Shown piece by piece: positions 25,457 through 34,218 of a stretch of DNA of 64,000 nucleotides (its first letter is position 1; the number at the start of each line of letters is the position of its first letter). The DNA is taken from assembly GCF_008000895.1 (NCBI RefSeq), contig NZ_CP042823.1, positions 2,942,001 through 3,006,000 of the forward strand, read 5' to 3'. Under the pieces are notes generated by a model. That model ran no database searches. It had not been told where the DNA came from and saw only the letters and a list, made by a program, of their open reading frames with translations. Source of the stretch: Methylobacterium sp. WL1 (GTDB lineage Bacteria; Pseudomonadota; Alphaproteobacteria; Rhizobiales; Beijerinckiaceae). A program made the translations under genes and the position numbers.

Positions 25457-25512
25457 CGGATCGGCACCGCCTCGCAACAAGCCCGCGCGAACGGCGCGGG
25501 CTGCCATACAGC

Positions 25513-26361
25513 TTATTCGGCCGCCATTGGGCGACGCACGCCGGCGCCGACCCGGCCTGAACGCGTCTCGCCCGTACGGACGTGGGTCGAGTAGAGCATC
25601 AGGCCGGTGAAGGCGAGGCCGCCGACGATGTTCCCGAGCAGGGTCGGGATCTCGTTCCACAGCAGGTAATCCATGACGGTCAGGTGGCCGCCCATGAGGA
25701 TCGCCGATGGGAACAGGAACATGTTCACGACCGAATGTTCGAAGGTCATGAAGAAGAACACCGTGATCGGCATCCACATGGCGATCACCTTGCCGGGCAC
25801 CGAGGTGGACAGCATCGCCCCGATCACGCCGGTGGAGACCATCCAGTTGCACATCATCGCGCGCACGAAGAGCGTCAGCATGCCGGCGGCGCCGTACTTC
25901 TCGTAGCCGAGGGTGCGCGCCTCGCCGATGCCGGCGATCGCCTTGCCGACGGCGTTCGGCTCGGTGGCGAAGCCGAAGGTGAACACGATGGCCATCATCA
26001 ATGCGGTGGTGAGCGCGCCGGCGAAGTTGCCGAAGAACACCAATGTCCAGTTCCGGGCGATGCCGGCCACGGTGACGCCCGGGCGCTTATCGATCAAGGC
26101 GAGCGGCGTGAGCACGCAGACGCCCGTGAACAGATCGTAGCCGAGCAGGTACAGCATCGAGAAGCCGACCGGGAACAGCAGCGCGCCGACCAGCGGCTGA
26201 CCGGTGGTCTGGTTGATCGTCACCGCGAAGGCGGCCGCGAGCGCCAGGATCGCGCCGGCCATGTAGGCCCGGATGAAGGTGTCTTTGGTGGCCATGAAGA
26301 CCTTCGATTCACCGGCATCGACGGCCTTCTTCACGAAATCGGCGGGCGCCAGATAGGACAT
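25513..26361 (-). CDS. Formate/nitrite transporter family channel
   Basis: 282 residues with six membrane segments. Family motifs include GYDLFTGVCVLTPLALID, NWTLVFFGNFAGALTTALM, RAMMCNWMVSTGVIGAML and MTFEHSVVNMFLFPSAI, the FNT signature. Such channels pass formate or nitrite; in a methylotroph formate is a plausible substrate, but the sequence alone does not separate the two. The ATG at 26361 starts MSYLAPADFVKKA, a typical cytoplasmic N-terminus. Confidence 0.9.
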   Translation of the reverse strand: MSYLAPADFVKKAVDAGESKVFMATKDTFIRAYMAGAILALAAAFAVTINQTTGQPLVGALLFPVGFSMLYLLGYDLFTGVCVLTPLALIDKRPGVTVAGIARNWTLVFFGNFAGALTTALMMAIVFTFGFATEPNAVGKAIAGIGEARTLGYEKYGAAGMLTLFVRAMMCNWMVSTGVIGAMLSTSVPGKVIAMWMPITVFFFMTFEHSVVNMFLFPSAILMGGHLTVMDYLLWNEIPTLLGNIVGGLAFTGLMLYSTHVRTGETRSGRVGAGVRRPMAAE

Positions 26362-26506
26362 GCGAACCTCTCCCGCGCACGCGGCCGCCGATCGCCGTTG
26401 ACCGAAGGGCGCGCTGCGCAAATACGACAGCTTTCCGGGGCGAAAGGCTGGTGTGGCTGCCCCGGTCGATCGCGAGCAAGCAGGTTGCGTACCAACTGCC
26501 ACCCGT

Positions 26507-26938
26507 TCAGGCGGGCGGTCCGCGCATCCAGGTACTGAGTTCGCGGATATAGGCCGGCGGAAGCTGGGCGGCACGCGCGGCCGCCAGCACGGCGTCGAGG
26601 TATCCGGGTCTTGGCCGGCCCGGTGCGGTGGAGCGGCCGAGATAGATCAGGGCGCGCTTGGTGCCGGCGGCCGTGGTCACGGGCAGCGTCGCCTTGGCGT
26701 AGAGCCCGCCCGCGACGCCCTCGTAGCGGTCCAGCGCCGGGATGTCGTCGAGCGCCAGCTCCCACAGGACTCCGTGCACCACCCGGGCGGGATCGCGCAC
26801 CACCGAGGCGTAGCCCTCGCGCATGACGATGAAGCGATGCCGTTTCAGGCAGCCGCCGCCGATCAGCCGCGAGACCGGGCAGCGCAGGGCCATCGCGGCG
26901 GCATCCATGTTCGCGCCGTAGGCGAAGTAGAGGGGCAT
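26507..26938 (-). CDS. Gamma-glutamylcyclotransferase-like protein
   Basis: 143 residues. The opening MPLYFAYGANMDAAAM holds the YGxN substrate loop. VHGVLWELALDDIPALDRYEGV gives the catalytic Glu region of the family and YAKATLPVTT the third strand pair. Proteins of this type cyclise gamma-glutamyl groups, releasing 5-oxoproline; the natural substrate is not known. It precedes the tiny membrane protein pair on the same strand. Confidence 0.85.
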   Translation of the reverse strand: MPLYFAYGANMDAAAMALRCPVSRLIGGGCLKRHRFIVMREGYASVVRDPARVVHGVLWELALDDIPALDRYEGVAGGLYAKATLPVTTAAGTKRALIYLGRSTAPGRPRPGYLDAVLAAARAAQLPPAYIRELSTWMRGPPA

Positions 26939-26968
26939 ACCGCAGCGATCAGCGGCCGACCGGTCGAG

Positions 26969-27091
26969 TCACTTCCCCGATTTGCGCTCGTCGCGCTGCA
27001 CGGCCCACTCGTTCGCCCGCATCGCCGCGTAGGCCACGGCGAGGGTGACGGCGGGAATCGCGAACGTCACGAAGATTTCGCCCGAGCTCAT
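26969..27091 (-). CDS. Tiny single-pass membrane protein, module copy A second gene
   Basis: 40 residues, MSSGEIFVTFAIPAVTLAVA then YAAMRANEWAVQRDERKSGK. One membrane segment followed by a charged, basic tail. The ATG overlaps the stop of the 76-residue gene (ATGA at 27088-27091). A 33-residue relative lies at 35440-35541, behind a frameshifted relative of the 76-residue gene, so the two genes form a repeated module. No function is known to me. Confidence 0.65.
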   Translation of the reverse strand: MSSGEIFVTFAIPAVTLAVAYAAMRANEWAVQRDERKSGK

Positions 27092-27318
27092 GGCTTGATG
27101 CTCCGCAGCACGCGCCTGCCGATCGCATGTAAGCCGATGCCTGCGGAAAGCCAGATCGCCGCGAAGAATGCGGTGGCCGGACGCAAGGTCGGCGCGCTCG
27201 CGACTCCAAAACTCATGGCCGTGATCGGCGTTACGAACCCGATCACCATGAAAGCCACCGCGATGTTGTTCAGCGCGGTGGCCAGGAGCTTCGTCTGCTC
27301 GTTGTGAACCGCAGTCAC
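27088..27318 (-). CDS. Small two-pass membrane protein, module copy A first gene
   Basis: 76 residues. The cytoplasmic N-terminus TAVHNEQTKLLATALNN is followed by segment 1 (IAVAFMVIGFVTPITAM) and segment 2 (FFAAIWLSAGIGLHAIG), ending in a basic tail (RRVLRSIKP). The TKLxAxxxNxIA...GxxTP...W...HA..R pattern recurs in the frameshifted copy at 35538-35755. The stop overlaps the start of the 40-residue gene. It lies just downstream of the carboxylase gene (27335) on the same strand. Confidence 0.7.
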   Translation of the reverse strand: MTAVHNEQTKLLATALNNIAVAFMVIGFVTPITAMSFGVASAPTLRPATAFFAAIWLSAGIGLHAIGRRVLRSIKP

Positions 27319-27334
27319 GACGAGCGCGCTGCGA

Positions 27335-29338
27335 TCAGGCGAATTCGAGGATCACCGCGTCGACCGCGAGGCTGTCGCCTTCCTTGGCGTGGATCTTCGC
27401 GACCGTGGCGTCGCGCTCGGCGCGGAGCATGTTCTCCATCTTCATCGCCTCGACCACCGCGATCGGCTCGCCGTTCTTCACCTCCTGGCCCTCGGTGACC
27501 AGGATCTGCTTCACGAGGCCCGGCATCGGGCAGAGCACCTGCTTGCCCGAGCCGGCCTGCTCCTTCACCGGCATCAGCGCGGCGAGTTCGGCTTCCCGGC
27601 GGGTGTAGACCCGCGCCTCGGCGGCTGCGCCGGCATGCTGCAGGAACACGCCGTTCAGCAGGCCGCGCACCTGGATGGCGACGCGCTCGGAGCCGATCGT
27701 TCCGATCCAGACCGGCTCGCCCGGGCGCCACGCACTCGCCACCGACAGCGCCGTGCCGTCATCGCGGGTGACGATCAGGTCCTCGCCCTCCGGCTCGATG
27801 GTCACCGCGTAGGATTGGCCGGCCAGGATCACGACGCGGTCCCGCTCGAACGCGAACAGGCCCGGCGCGCGCATCTGCCCGGAGATGCCGCGCTTGCGCT
27901 GGTTCAGCTTGTGGTCGATCGCCGCCGCCGCGGCCATCATGCGGATCGCCACCGCACCCGCGGGCTCCGGGGCGACGAAGCCGTTCGGGAATTCCTCGGC
28001 GATGAAGCCGGTGGAGAGCTCGCCCTCCTGCCAGCGCGGATGCGCCATCAGTGCGGAGAGGAACGGGATGTTGTGGCGGATGCCGTCGATCGCGAAGGCG
28101 TCGAGCGCGTCGCCCTGCGCTGCGATCGCCTCGGCCCGGGTCGGCGCCCAGGTGACCAGCTTGGCGATCATTGGATCGTAGTGGATCGCGATCTCGCCGC
28201 CCTCCTCCACGCCGGTGTCGTTGCGCACGATCGCGGTGCCCTGACGGCCCTCCTCCGGCGGCCGGTAGGTGGTCAGACGTCCGATCGAGGGCAGGAAGTT
28301 GCGGGTCGGATCCTCGGCGTAGACGCGGCTCTCGACGGCCCAGCCGTCCAGCTTCACTTGCTCCTGCGTCAGCGGTAGCTTCTCGCCGGCCGCGACCCGG
28401 ATCATCAGCTCGACGAGGTCGAGGCCGGTGATCATCTCGGTCACGGGATGCTCGACCTGGAGGCGGGTGTTCATTTCGAGGAAGTAGAACGACTTGTCCT
28501 GGCCGGCGACGAACTCGACCGTGCCGGCGGAATCGTAGTTCACGGCCTTGGCGAGGGCGACGGCCTGCTCGCCCATCTTCCGGCGCGTCTCGGCGTCGAG
28601 CAGCGGCGACGGCGCCTCTTCGATCACCTTCTGATTGCGGCGCTGGATCGAGCACTCGCGCTCGCCGAGATAGATCACGTTGCCGTGCTTATCGCCGATC
28701 ACCTGGATCTCGATGTGCCGCGGGTCGGTGATGAACTTTTCCACGAACACCCGGTCGTCGCCGAAGGACGAGGACGCCTCGGACTTGGCGCGGGCGAATC
28801 CCTCGGCGACTTCGCCCGACGAATGGGCGATGCGCATGCCCTTGCCGCCGCCGCCCGCGGAGGCCTTGATCATCACCGGGTAGCCGATGCCGTCGGCGAT
28901 CTCGACGGCGTGCTCGGGGCTCTCGATCACGCCGAGGTAGCCCGGGACGGTTGAGACGTTGGCGGCGGCGGCCGCCTTCTTGGATTCGATCTTGTCGCCC
29001 ATGGCGGCGATGGCGCCGGGATTGGGGCCGATGAACACGATGCCGGCGGCCTCAAGGGCCTTCGGGAAGGCCTCGCGCTCGGACAGGAAGCCGTAGCCGG
29101 GATGGACCGCCTGGGCGCCGGTCTGCCGGCAGGCCTCGATGATCTTCTCGATGACCAGGTAGGACTGCGCCGCGGCGGCGGGGCCGATATGGACCGCTTC
29201 GTCGGCCATCGCGACGTGCACCGCATCGCGGTCGGCGTCCGAATAGACTGCCACCGTCCTGATGCCCATCTTCCGGGCGGTCTTGATGACCCGGCAGGCG
29301 ATTTCGCCCCGGTTGGCGATCAGGATCTTATCGAACAT
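27335..29338 (-). CDS. pccA: Propionyl-CoA carboxylase alpha chain (biotin carboxylase plus carrier)
   Basis: 667 residues. Biotin carboxylase domain (about 1-450): MFDKILIANRGEIACRVI, ASAGGGGKGMRI (ATP loop), YLGERECSIQRRNQKVIEEAP, FYFLEMNTRLQVEHPVTEM. A middle linking domain follows, and the C-terminal biotinyl domain has VVEAMKMENML with the biotin Lys at about 633. The single-chain alpha architecture and length fit propionyl-CoA carboxylase, needed for the ethylmalonyl-CoA pathway of glyoxylate regeneration in serine-cycle methylotrophs. Acetyl- or methylcrotonyl-CoA carboxylase alpha chains are alternatives, but are less likely. The beta subunit is not in the window. Confidence 0.88.
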   Translation of the reverse strand: MFDKILIANRGEIACRVIKTARKMGIRTVAVYSDADRDAVHVAMADEAVHIGPAAAAQSYLVIEKIIEACRQTGAQAVHPGYGFLSEREAFPKALEAAGIVFIGPNPGAIAAMGDKIESKKAAAAANVSTVPGYLGVIESPEHAVEIADGIGYPVMIKASAGGGGKGMRIAHSSGEVAEGFARAKSEASSSFGDDRVFVEKFITDPRHIEIQVIGDKHGNVIYLGERECSIQRRNQKVIEEAPSPLLDAETRRKMGEQAVALAKAVNYDSAGTVEFVAGQDKSFYFLEMNTRLQVEHPVTEMITGLDLVELMIRVAAGEKLPLTQEQVKLDGWAVESRVYAEDPTRNFLPSIGRLTTYRPPEEGRQGTAIVRNDTGVEEGGEIAIHYDPMIAKLVTWAPTRAEAIAAQGDALDAFAIDGIRHNIPFLSALMAHPRWQEGELSTGFIAEEFPNGFVAPEPAGAVAIRMMAAAAAIDHKLNQRKRGISGQMRAPGLFAFERDRVVILAGQSYAVTIEPEGEDLIVTRDDGTALSVASAWRPGEPVWIGTIGSERVAIQVRGLLNGVFLQHAGAAAEARVYTRREAELAALMPVKEQAGSGKQVLCPMPGLVKQILVTEGQEVKNGEPIAVVEAMKMENMLRAERDATVAKIHAKEGDSLAVDAVILEFA

Positions 29339-29442
29339 CGCTGGCGCATCACTTTCGAGATCGCCGGATTGCACACCGGCTTGACTGTCCCGATAGATCA
29401 GTTGCGCCGCGGACGGAAGCTGCGCCTTGGTCGAAGGGTCGC

Positions 29443-29883
29443 TCAGGCGGCGAGCGCGAAGGTGAGGCGCGGAGCCTGGGCCGCCTCACGGGTCCAGCGG
29501 TTGGCGTCCAGCGCGAAGGCCATCAAGGTCTCGGCGCTGCCTTCCGCCTCACGGACGATCTCCATGGCGATCCGGGCGCCGACCGGGCTCGGGCCGTCCC
29601 GGCCGCTGAGCGAGCTGGCGAGCCAGGCGGCGACATCCCGGTCGATGTAGCCGGTCGGGCGCAGGCCCCAGACGGCGAAGTCGACCACCGAAGCCACAAG
29701 AAAGTCCGCGAAGGCCTCGGAGCCGATCACGGCCCGCTCCAGGGCGATCAGCATGTCGGCTTCGTCGCGGCTCATGATCCCCTCCGGCAGAACCTCGCGC
29801 TTGAGGACCAGCAGGTCCTCGTCGCTGATCGCGCCAGTGGAAACGGCATGGTTGCAGAACTGTTGAACGGAGATCATGGTCAT
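29443..29883 (-). CDS. Hypothetical protein, TerB-like helical
   Basis: 146 residues, all-helical, with repeated halves: ISDEDLLVLKREVLPEGIMSRDEADMLIALER recalls the DE..L.LRR.VF.DG.VS..EA..LF.L. pattern of TerB-like proteins. A second similar region follows (GYIDRDVAAWLASSLSG). Function unknown. ATG 29883 and ATG 29877 are both possible starts. Confidence 0.6.
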   Translation of the reverse strand: MTMISVQQFCNHAVSTGAISDEDLLVLKREVLPEGIMSRDEADMLIALERAVIGSEAFADFLVASVVDFAVWGLRPTGYIDRDVAAWLASSLSGRDGPSPVGARIAMEIVREAEGSAETLMAFALDANRWTREAAQAPRLTFALAA

Positions 29884-30045
29884 GGCTGCCTGCTCCTCCG
29901 ACCTTTGCTGCGGTCGGTGTTTGTCCCGGTGTGATTTGAACTTACGGGACGGCACCCCTGCCGGAAGTTAACGGCAAGATCTGAACGGAAGTTCAGGTAA
30001 ACACGGACCGAGCAAGCAGGCTTATTGGGACGTTGACCAGTTGCG

Positions 30046-30648
30046 TTACCGGACGATGACCGTGGCTCCGACCGGGGCACGATCGAACAGGTCCACCACG
30101 TCGATGTTGCGCATGCGGATGCAGCCCGACGAGACCGCTTGGCCGATCTTCTCCGGCTCGTTGGTTCCGTGGATCCGGTAGAGCGTGTCCTTGCCGTGAT
30201 CGGACAGGTAGAGGGCGCGCGCGCCGAGCGGGTTCATCGGTCCGCCCTCCATCGCGTGAACGTGCGGCCAGCGCCGGATCATCTCGGCCGGAGGGTTCCA
30301 GGCCGGCCACTCGGCCTTGCGGGTGACCGTGGCTGTCCCGGTCCAGCCATAGGCCTCATCACCCACCGTGACGCCGTAGCGGATCGCCTTGCCGTCCGGC
30401 AGCACGAGGTAGAGCTGGCGCTCCCTGGTCTCGACGACGATCGTGCCCGGAGGCTGTCCGGTCGGATCGCTCACCTGGTAGCGCGCGAAGTGCGGATCGA
30501 ACTCGGCGTCGGGCACGAGCGCCATGAACTCGGCGTCGCGGGCCGAAACCTTCGGGTCGGGCACGGCCTTGAACGTGCAGCCCGCGAGCAGGACGACGCA
30601 GGCGATGGCCGGGATGAGACGCGGGATGAGACGCGGGATGAGACGCAT
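30046..30648 (-). CDS. L,D-transpeptidase lipoprotein
   Basis: 200 residues. The N-terminus MRLIPRLIPRLIPAIACVVL ends in the lipobox LLAGC. The YkuD catalytic domain follows: GTIVVETRERQLYLVLPDGK, GVTVGDEAYGWTGTATV, and the active-site block HGTNEPEKIGQAVSSGCIRM with catalytic Cys. Such enzymes make 3-3 peptidoglycan cross-links or attach proteins to the wall. The signal peptide contains three exact 12-bp direct repeats (CGTCTCATCCCG) giving RLIP three times; the repeat number may vary between strains. Confidence 0.92.
   Translation of the reverse strand: MRLIPRLIPRLIPAIACVVLLAGCTFKAVPDPKVSARDAEFMALVPDAEFDPHFARYQVSDPTGQPPGTIVVETRERQLYLVLPDGKAIRYGVTVGDEAYGWTGTATVTRKAEWPAWNPPAEMIRRWPHVHAMEGGPMNPLGARALYLSDHGKDTLYRIHGTNEPEKIGQAVSSGCIRMRNIDVVDLFDRAPVGATVIVR
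30610..30645. repeat. Tandem 12-bp repeat, three exact units
   Basis: Three perfect copies of CGGGATGAGACG in the plus strand lie in the signal-peptide codons of the L,D-transpeptidase gene. In frame they give RLIP three times. Confidence 0.95.
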
Positions 30649-30830
30649 GCGGCTGTTCTCGGACCTCCTCCGCGCCGCCGGGCATGCGGCCCGGCCGCAA
30701 TGCGCCCGCGGAAGATTCGAGCAACTATAATCAGGGCGGGCACGCACCCGTAGTCCGCGCGTTCCGCCCATGGCACATTGCCGGCTCTTGTTGCAGGCGC
30801 GCGACAGGACCGCACCCGGGAGCGACCGTC

Positions 30831-31760
30831 GTGACCACCCTGTACGTCAGCCATCCCGCGAGTTTCGACCACGAGGTGCCGGAGGGCCATCCGGAGCGGC
30901 CGGCGCGGATGCGTGCGATCGAGCGCGCCCTGGAGGACGAGCGCTTCGCCGGCCTCGTGCGGGTCGCGGCGCCCAGGGCGGAGATCGAGGTGGCCACCCT
31001 GGCGCATCCGCGCGAGTACGTGGACGCATTGGTGGCGGCGGTCCCGGAGCACGGGATGGTCGGGATCGATGCCGACACCATCCTGTCCGCCGGTAGCCTG
31101 GAGGCGACCCTGCGGGCGATCGGGGGCGCCAACCATGCCCTGGATTCGGTCATGGCCGGCGAATGCCGCAACGCCTTCGTGGCGATGCGCCCGCCCGGGC
31201 ACCATGCGGAGCGGACCCGCTCGATGGGCTTTTGCCTGTTCAACCACGCCGCCGTCGCGGCCCGCTACGCCCGGCAAAAGCATGGTGCCGAGCGCGTCGC
31301 GCTGGTCGATTGGGATGTGCATCACGGCAACGGCAGCCAGGACATCTTCTGGGACGATGGCAGCGTGCTCTACTGCTCGACCCACCAGATGCCGTTGTAT
31401 CCGGGCAGCGGCGCCGCCTCGGAGCGCGGCGAGAAGGACACGATCGTCAATGTGCCGCTGCGGCCCAACGACGACGGCGAGGTGTTCCGCGAGGCGTTCG
31501 AGGCCGGCATCCTCTCGCGGCTGGAAACCTTCCAGCCCGACGTGATCGTGATCTCGGCGGGCTTCGATGCTCACCGCCTCGACCCGCTGGCCAATCTCCG
31601 GCTGGAAGCGGAGGATTTCGGGTGGGCGACCCGCAAGTTGATGGACTTGGCCGAGCGGTCCGCCGGCGGCCGGATCGTCTCGGTGCTCGAGGGCGGCTAC
31701 AGCCTGGAAGGCCTCGCCAAATCCGTGTCCGCCCATGTCGACGCACTCATGGGCCGGTAG
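30831..31760 (+). CDS. Histone deacetylase-like (acetylpolyamine/acetoin type) deacetylase
   Basis: 309 residues from GTG 30831. Zinc-deacetylase motifs are intact: RPPGHHAERTRSMGFCLFNH (His pair and Phe), VALVDWDVHHGNGSQDIFW (Asp/His zinc ligands), and ISAGFDAHRLDPLANLRL (Asp ligand). VLEGGYSLEGLAKSV closes the fold. Bacterial members act on acetylated polyamines, acetoin-related or unknown substrates; this branch cannot be named more precisely. It is divergent from the L,D-transpeptidase gene. Confidence 0.9.
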   Translation: MTTLYVSHPASFDHEVPEGHPERPARMRAIERALEDERFAGLVRVAAPRAEIEVATLAHPREYVDALVAAVPEHGMVGIDADTILSAGSLEATLRAIGGANHALDSVMAGECRNAFVAMRPPGHHAERTRSMGFCLFNHAAVAARYARQKHGAERVALVDWDVHHGNGSQDIFWDDGSVLYCSTHQMPLYPGSGAASERGEKDTIVNVPLRPNDDGEVFREAFEAGILSRLETFQPDVIVISAGFDAHRLDPLANLRLEAEDFGWATRKLMDLAERSAGGRIVSVLEGGYSLEGLAKSVSAHVDALMGR

Positions 31761-32350
31761 GCCCAGACCTATCGAGATGTTCGAGCAAAGGTCGGCATAG
31801 GACTGTCCCGCTTGGCCAGTGACCCCTGGTCTTTGCCGACGGCGTTCTGAAAACTGCCTCGTCATCCCGGGGCCGCGAAGCGGAGTCTAGGATCTAGAAC
31901 CAGTGTCGGATCAGTGACTTGCGCCGTACGGGGTTCTGGATCCCGGGCTCGCCTACTGCGCCCCGGGATGACAGGGCAGCGGCTGAAATGTCCGCGGAAC
32001 CCTGGGATCCGCGGAGGAAGCATAACCGTCGGCGACAGGTCTGTTCCTTCCCCGCCCACTTCTCGGCGGTCACCTTGGCGAGAGCTGGTCGCATGCCATC
32101 GGACCTAGCCTGCGCCCTCCAAAACGCTTGGTCCCATGGCCGAAGCGCCTCGCGTGCAGAGCGATCCAAACACCTCGAAACGGCTGACCGGTAGGCCCCT
32201 CGCGTGTCCGGTTGCCGTCGGCATCCGGCACGCCATAGTCGGGTCCAACAACGGGCAGGCGAATCGCGCGATGTCACAGAGAATGATCGGCGCGAAACCG
32301 GAGGCGGCCCGCCCGGCCGCCGCAAGCCCGTCAGACCCGGGCTTTGCGCG
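31761..32350. other. Long intergenic region with one 112-bp dispersed repeat
   Basis: About 590 bases. It contains the inverted-ended repeat at 31861-31972. The rest, up to the LysE gene, has no gene or RNA I can support. Confidence 0.6.
31861..31972. repeat. 112-bp dispersed repeat with inverted ends, copy 1
   Basis: The element starts GTCATCCCGGGGCCGC and ends GCGCCCCGGGATGAC, near-perfect inverted ends. The second copy at 40475-40586 has the same length and similar internal words (AAGCGGAG, GGGATCC/GGTTC, GGGCTCGCCT). Both lie in gaps between genes. REP-like elements of this kind occur in many copies in alphaproteobacterial genomes. Confidence 0.85.
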
Positions 32351-32968
32351 ATGACGTCGGCCGGCTTCCTCACCTACGCTCTGGCGCTCGGCGTCGCCGC
32401 CGCGGTGCCCGGCCCCGGCGTCGTCGCCCTGATCGCGCGTGCTCTCTCTTCGGGCTTCAAGGCCGCCATGGCCTTCGCGGTGGGGCTGGTCCTGGGCGAC
32501 CTCACGTTCCTGTCCGCGGCGGTGTTCGGGCTGGCCCTGATCGCGGAGACTTTGGGCGAACTGTTCTTGGTCGTCCGGCTCTGCGCCGGCCTGTATCTCG
32601 CCATCCTGGGGGTCCGGCTCTGGCGTTCGGCCGGCCGGACCGACCGGGTGGAGGGCGGCCCGACCGACCGGCCGCTGGCGAGCTTCGTCGCCGGGCTCAC
32701 CGTCACCCTGGCCAACCCCAAGACGATCGTCTTCTACCTCGCCGTACTGCCGACGCTGATCGACCTTCGCACCATCACGACCGGGGACTACGCCACACTC
32801 ATCGGCCTGACCGGATCGGTGCTCGCTGTGGTGATGACGCCCTATGCCGCCCTCGCGGCACGGGCGCGGGATACCTTGAGCGAACCTGCCTTCCGCGCCC
32901 GGCTGAACAGGGGCGCCGCCGCCATCATGGCGGGCGCCGCAATCTGGACCATCGCGCGCCGCGCCTGA
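32351..32968 (+). CDS. LysE family amino acid exporter
   Basis: 205 residues with six membrane segments. The family start is GFLTYALALGVAAAVPGPGVVALIAR with the PGP motif, followed by GFKAAMAFAVGLVLGDL, LAGLYLAILGVRLWR and FVAGLTVTLANPKTIVFYLAVLP (the NPK motif). The exported solute is not determined by the sequence. The start at 32351 was chosen over the open frame upstream, which contains no family sequence. Confidence 0.88.
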   Translation: MTSAGFLTYALALGVAAAVPGPGVVALIARALSSGFKAAMAFAVGLVLGDLTFLSAAVFGLALIAETLGELFLVVRLCAGLYLAILGVRLWRSAGRTDRVEGGPTDRPLASFVAGLTVTLANPKTIVFYLAVLPTLIDLRTITTGDYATLIGLTGSVLAVVMTPYAALAARARDTLSEPAFRARLNRGAAAIMAGAAIWTIARRA

Positions 32969-32986
32969 GGCGCGTCCGGCCTCGGA

Positions 32987-34063
32987 TCACCCCTCCAGCG
33001 GCTCGTCGCCCAGGAGTTCGATACCGAAGCCCGAGAGGCCGACATACGAGCGCGCCGAGGTCGCGAGGTTGCGGATCGACACGATTCCGAGGTCGCGCAG
33101 GATCTGGGCGCCGAGGCCGACCTCGCGCCACTGGCGGGCGCGCAAGGCCTCCGTGCCCTCCTCGGTGGCACTCTTCATGGGAACGCCCGCCGTGCCGTCG
33201 CGCAGGTAGACCAGCACCCCACGACCCTCGGACGCGAAGCGCTTGAGCACGGCGTCGATCTGCTTGCCGCCGCCGATCACGTCGGCGGCGACGTTGGAGC
33301 GGTGCAGGCGCACCAGCACGTCCTGGCCGTTGCCGATCTCGCCCATCACGAAGGCAAATTGCTGGATCGTCTCGAACGGCGTGGAGAACGCGTAGGCCGT
33401 CACGTCGCCGTGGTTGGAATGGACCGTGAAGTGCCCGACCCGCTCCACCAGCCGGTCCCGGGCCTGCCGGTAGGCGATGAGGTCGGCGACCGAGACGCGC
33501 TTGAGGCCGTGCGTCTCGGAAAAGGCCTCGATCTGCGGGCCCTTCATCACCGTGCCGTCGTCGTTTGCGAGCTCGCAGATCACCCCGACCGGGGGCAGGT
33601 CGGCGAGCTTGCACAGGTCGACCGCGGCCTCGGTATGGCCCGAGCGCATCAGCACGCCGCCGTTGCGGGCGATCAGCGGGAAGACGTGGCCGGGGCGGAC
33701 GAAGTCGCCGGCGCCCATGTTGCCGTTGGCGAGCGCCCGCACGGTGTTGCAGCGCTGCTCCGCGGAGATGCCGGTGGTCAGCCCGTGCTTGGTGTCGACC
33801 GTGACCGTGAACGCGGTGCCCAGCGGCGCGTCGTTCGAGGCCACCATCGGGTCGAGATGCAGCCGGCGGGCCTCATCCTGGGTGATCGGCGCGCAGACGA
33901 TTCCGCAGGTGTTGCGGATGATGAACGCCATTTTCTCCGGCGTGCAGAGCGAGGCGGCGACGACGAGATCGCCTTCGTTCTCGCGGTCGTCATCGTCGGT
34001 GACGACCACGATCTCGCCGCGGGCGAAGGCTGCGATGGCCTCGGTAACGGTGCAATGGGGCAC
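32987..34063 (-). CDS. ribB: 3,4-dihydroxy-2-butanone 4-phosphate synthase with decayed GTP cyclohydrolase II domain
   Basis: 358 residues from a GTG at 34063. The first 200 residues are an intact RibB: VVTDDDDRENEGDLVVAA (acidic loop), GISAEQRCNTVRALA, RPGHVFPL and GHTEAAVDLCKLA. The rest has the length of a GTP cyclohydrolase II domain, but the zinc Cys motif is missing (VLVRLHRSNVAADVIGGGKQ in its place). It is thus a RibBX-type protein that should make the four-carbon unit of riboflavin but not cleave GTP. It follows aroC with a 155-bp gap holding a strong hairpin. Confidence 0.88.
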   Translation of the reverse strand: MPHCTVTEAIAAFARGEIVVVTDDDDRENEGDLVVAASLCTPEKMAFIIRNTCGIVCAPITQDEARRLHLDPMVASNDAPLGTAFTVTVDTKHGLTTGISAEQRCNTVRALANGNMGAGDFVRPGHVFPLIARNGGVLMRSGHTEAAVDLCKLADLPPVGVICELANDDGTVMKGPQIEAFSETHGLKRVSVADLIAYRQARDRLVERVGHFTVHSNHGDVTAYAFSTPFETIQQFAFVMGEIGNGQDVLVRLHRSNVAADVIGGGKQIDAVLKRFASEGRGVLVYLRDGTAGVPMKSATEEGTEALRARQWREVGLGAQILRDLGIVSIRNLATSARSYVGLSGFGIELLGDEPLEG

Positions 34064-34117
34064 GGATCGCTCTCTCGTCTCGCATCTCTCCGCCCCGCGC
34101 GGGGTGGACAGGCCCGG

Positions 34118-34153
34118 CTCGCCCGCGCCGGAAAAGGGTCCGGCGCGGGCGAG
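34118..34153. terminator. Perfect 14-bp hairpin between aroC and ribB
   Basis: The left arm CTCGCCCGCGCCGG and right arm CCGGCGCGGGCGAG pair perfectly around an 8-base loop (AAAAGGGT). It lies between the aroC stop (34219) and the ribB start (34063), both on the minus strand. There is no U-run, so it may be an aroC terminator, a ribB leader element or a processing site. Confidence 0.5.
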
Positions 34154-34218
34154 ACTGTGAAATCGTGGATCCGAAGCGCTCGGTCGATCGCGGGGCGATC
34201 GGCCTCGGCTGCGGCGCG

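Noticed and set aside
34064..34218. FMN riboswitch upstream of ribB
   Set aside because: The 155-bp gap holds only GC-rich hairpins; the conserved RFN sequence elements are not visible.
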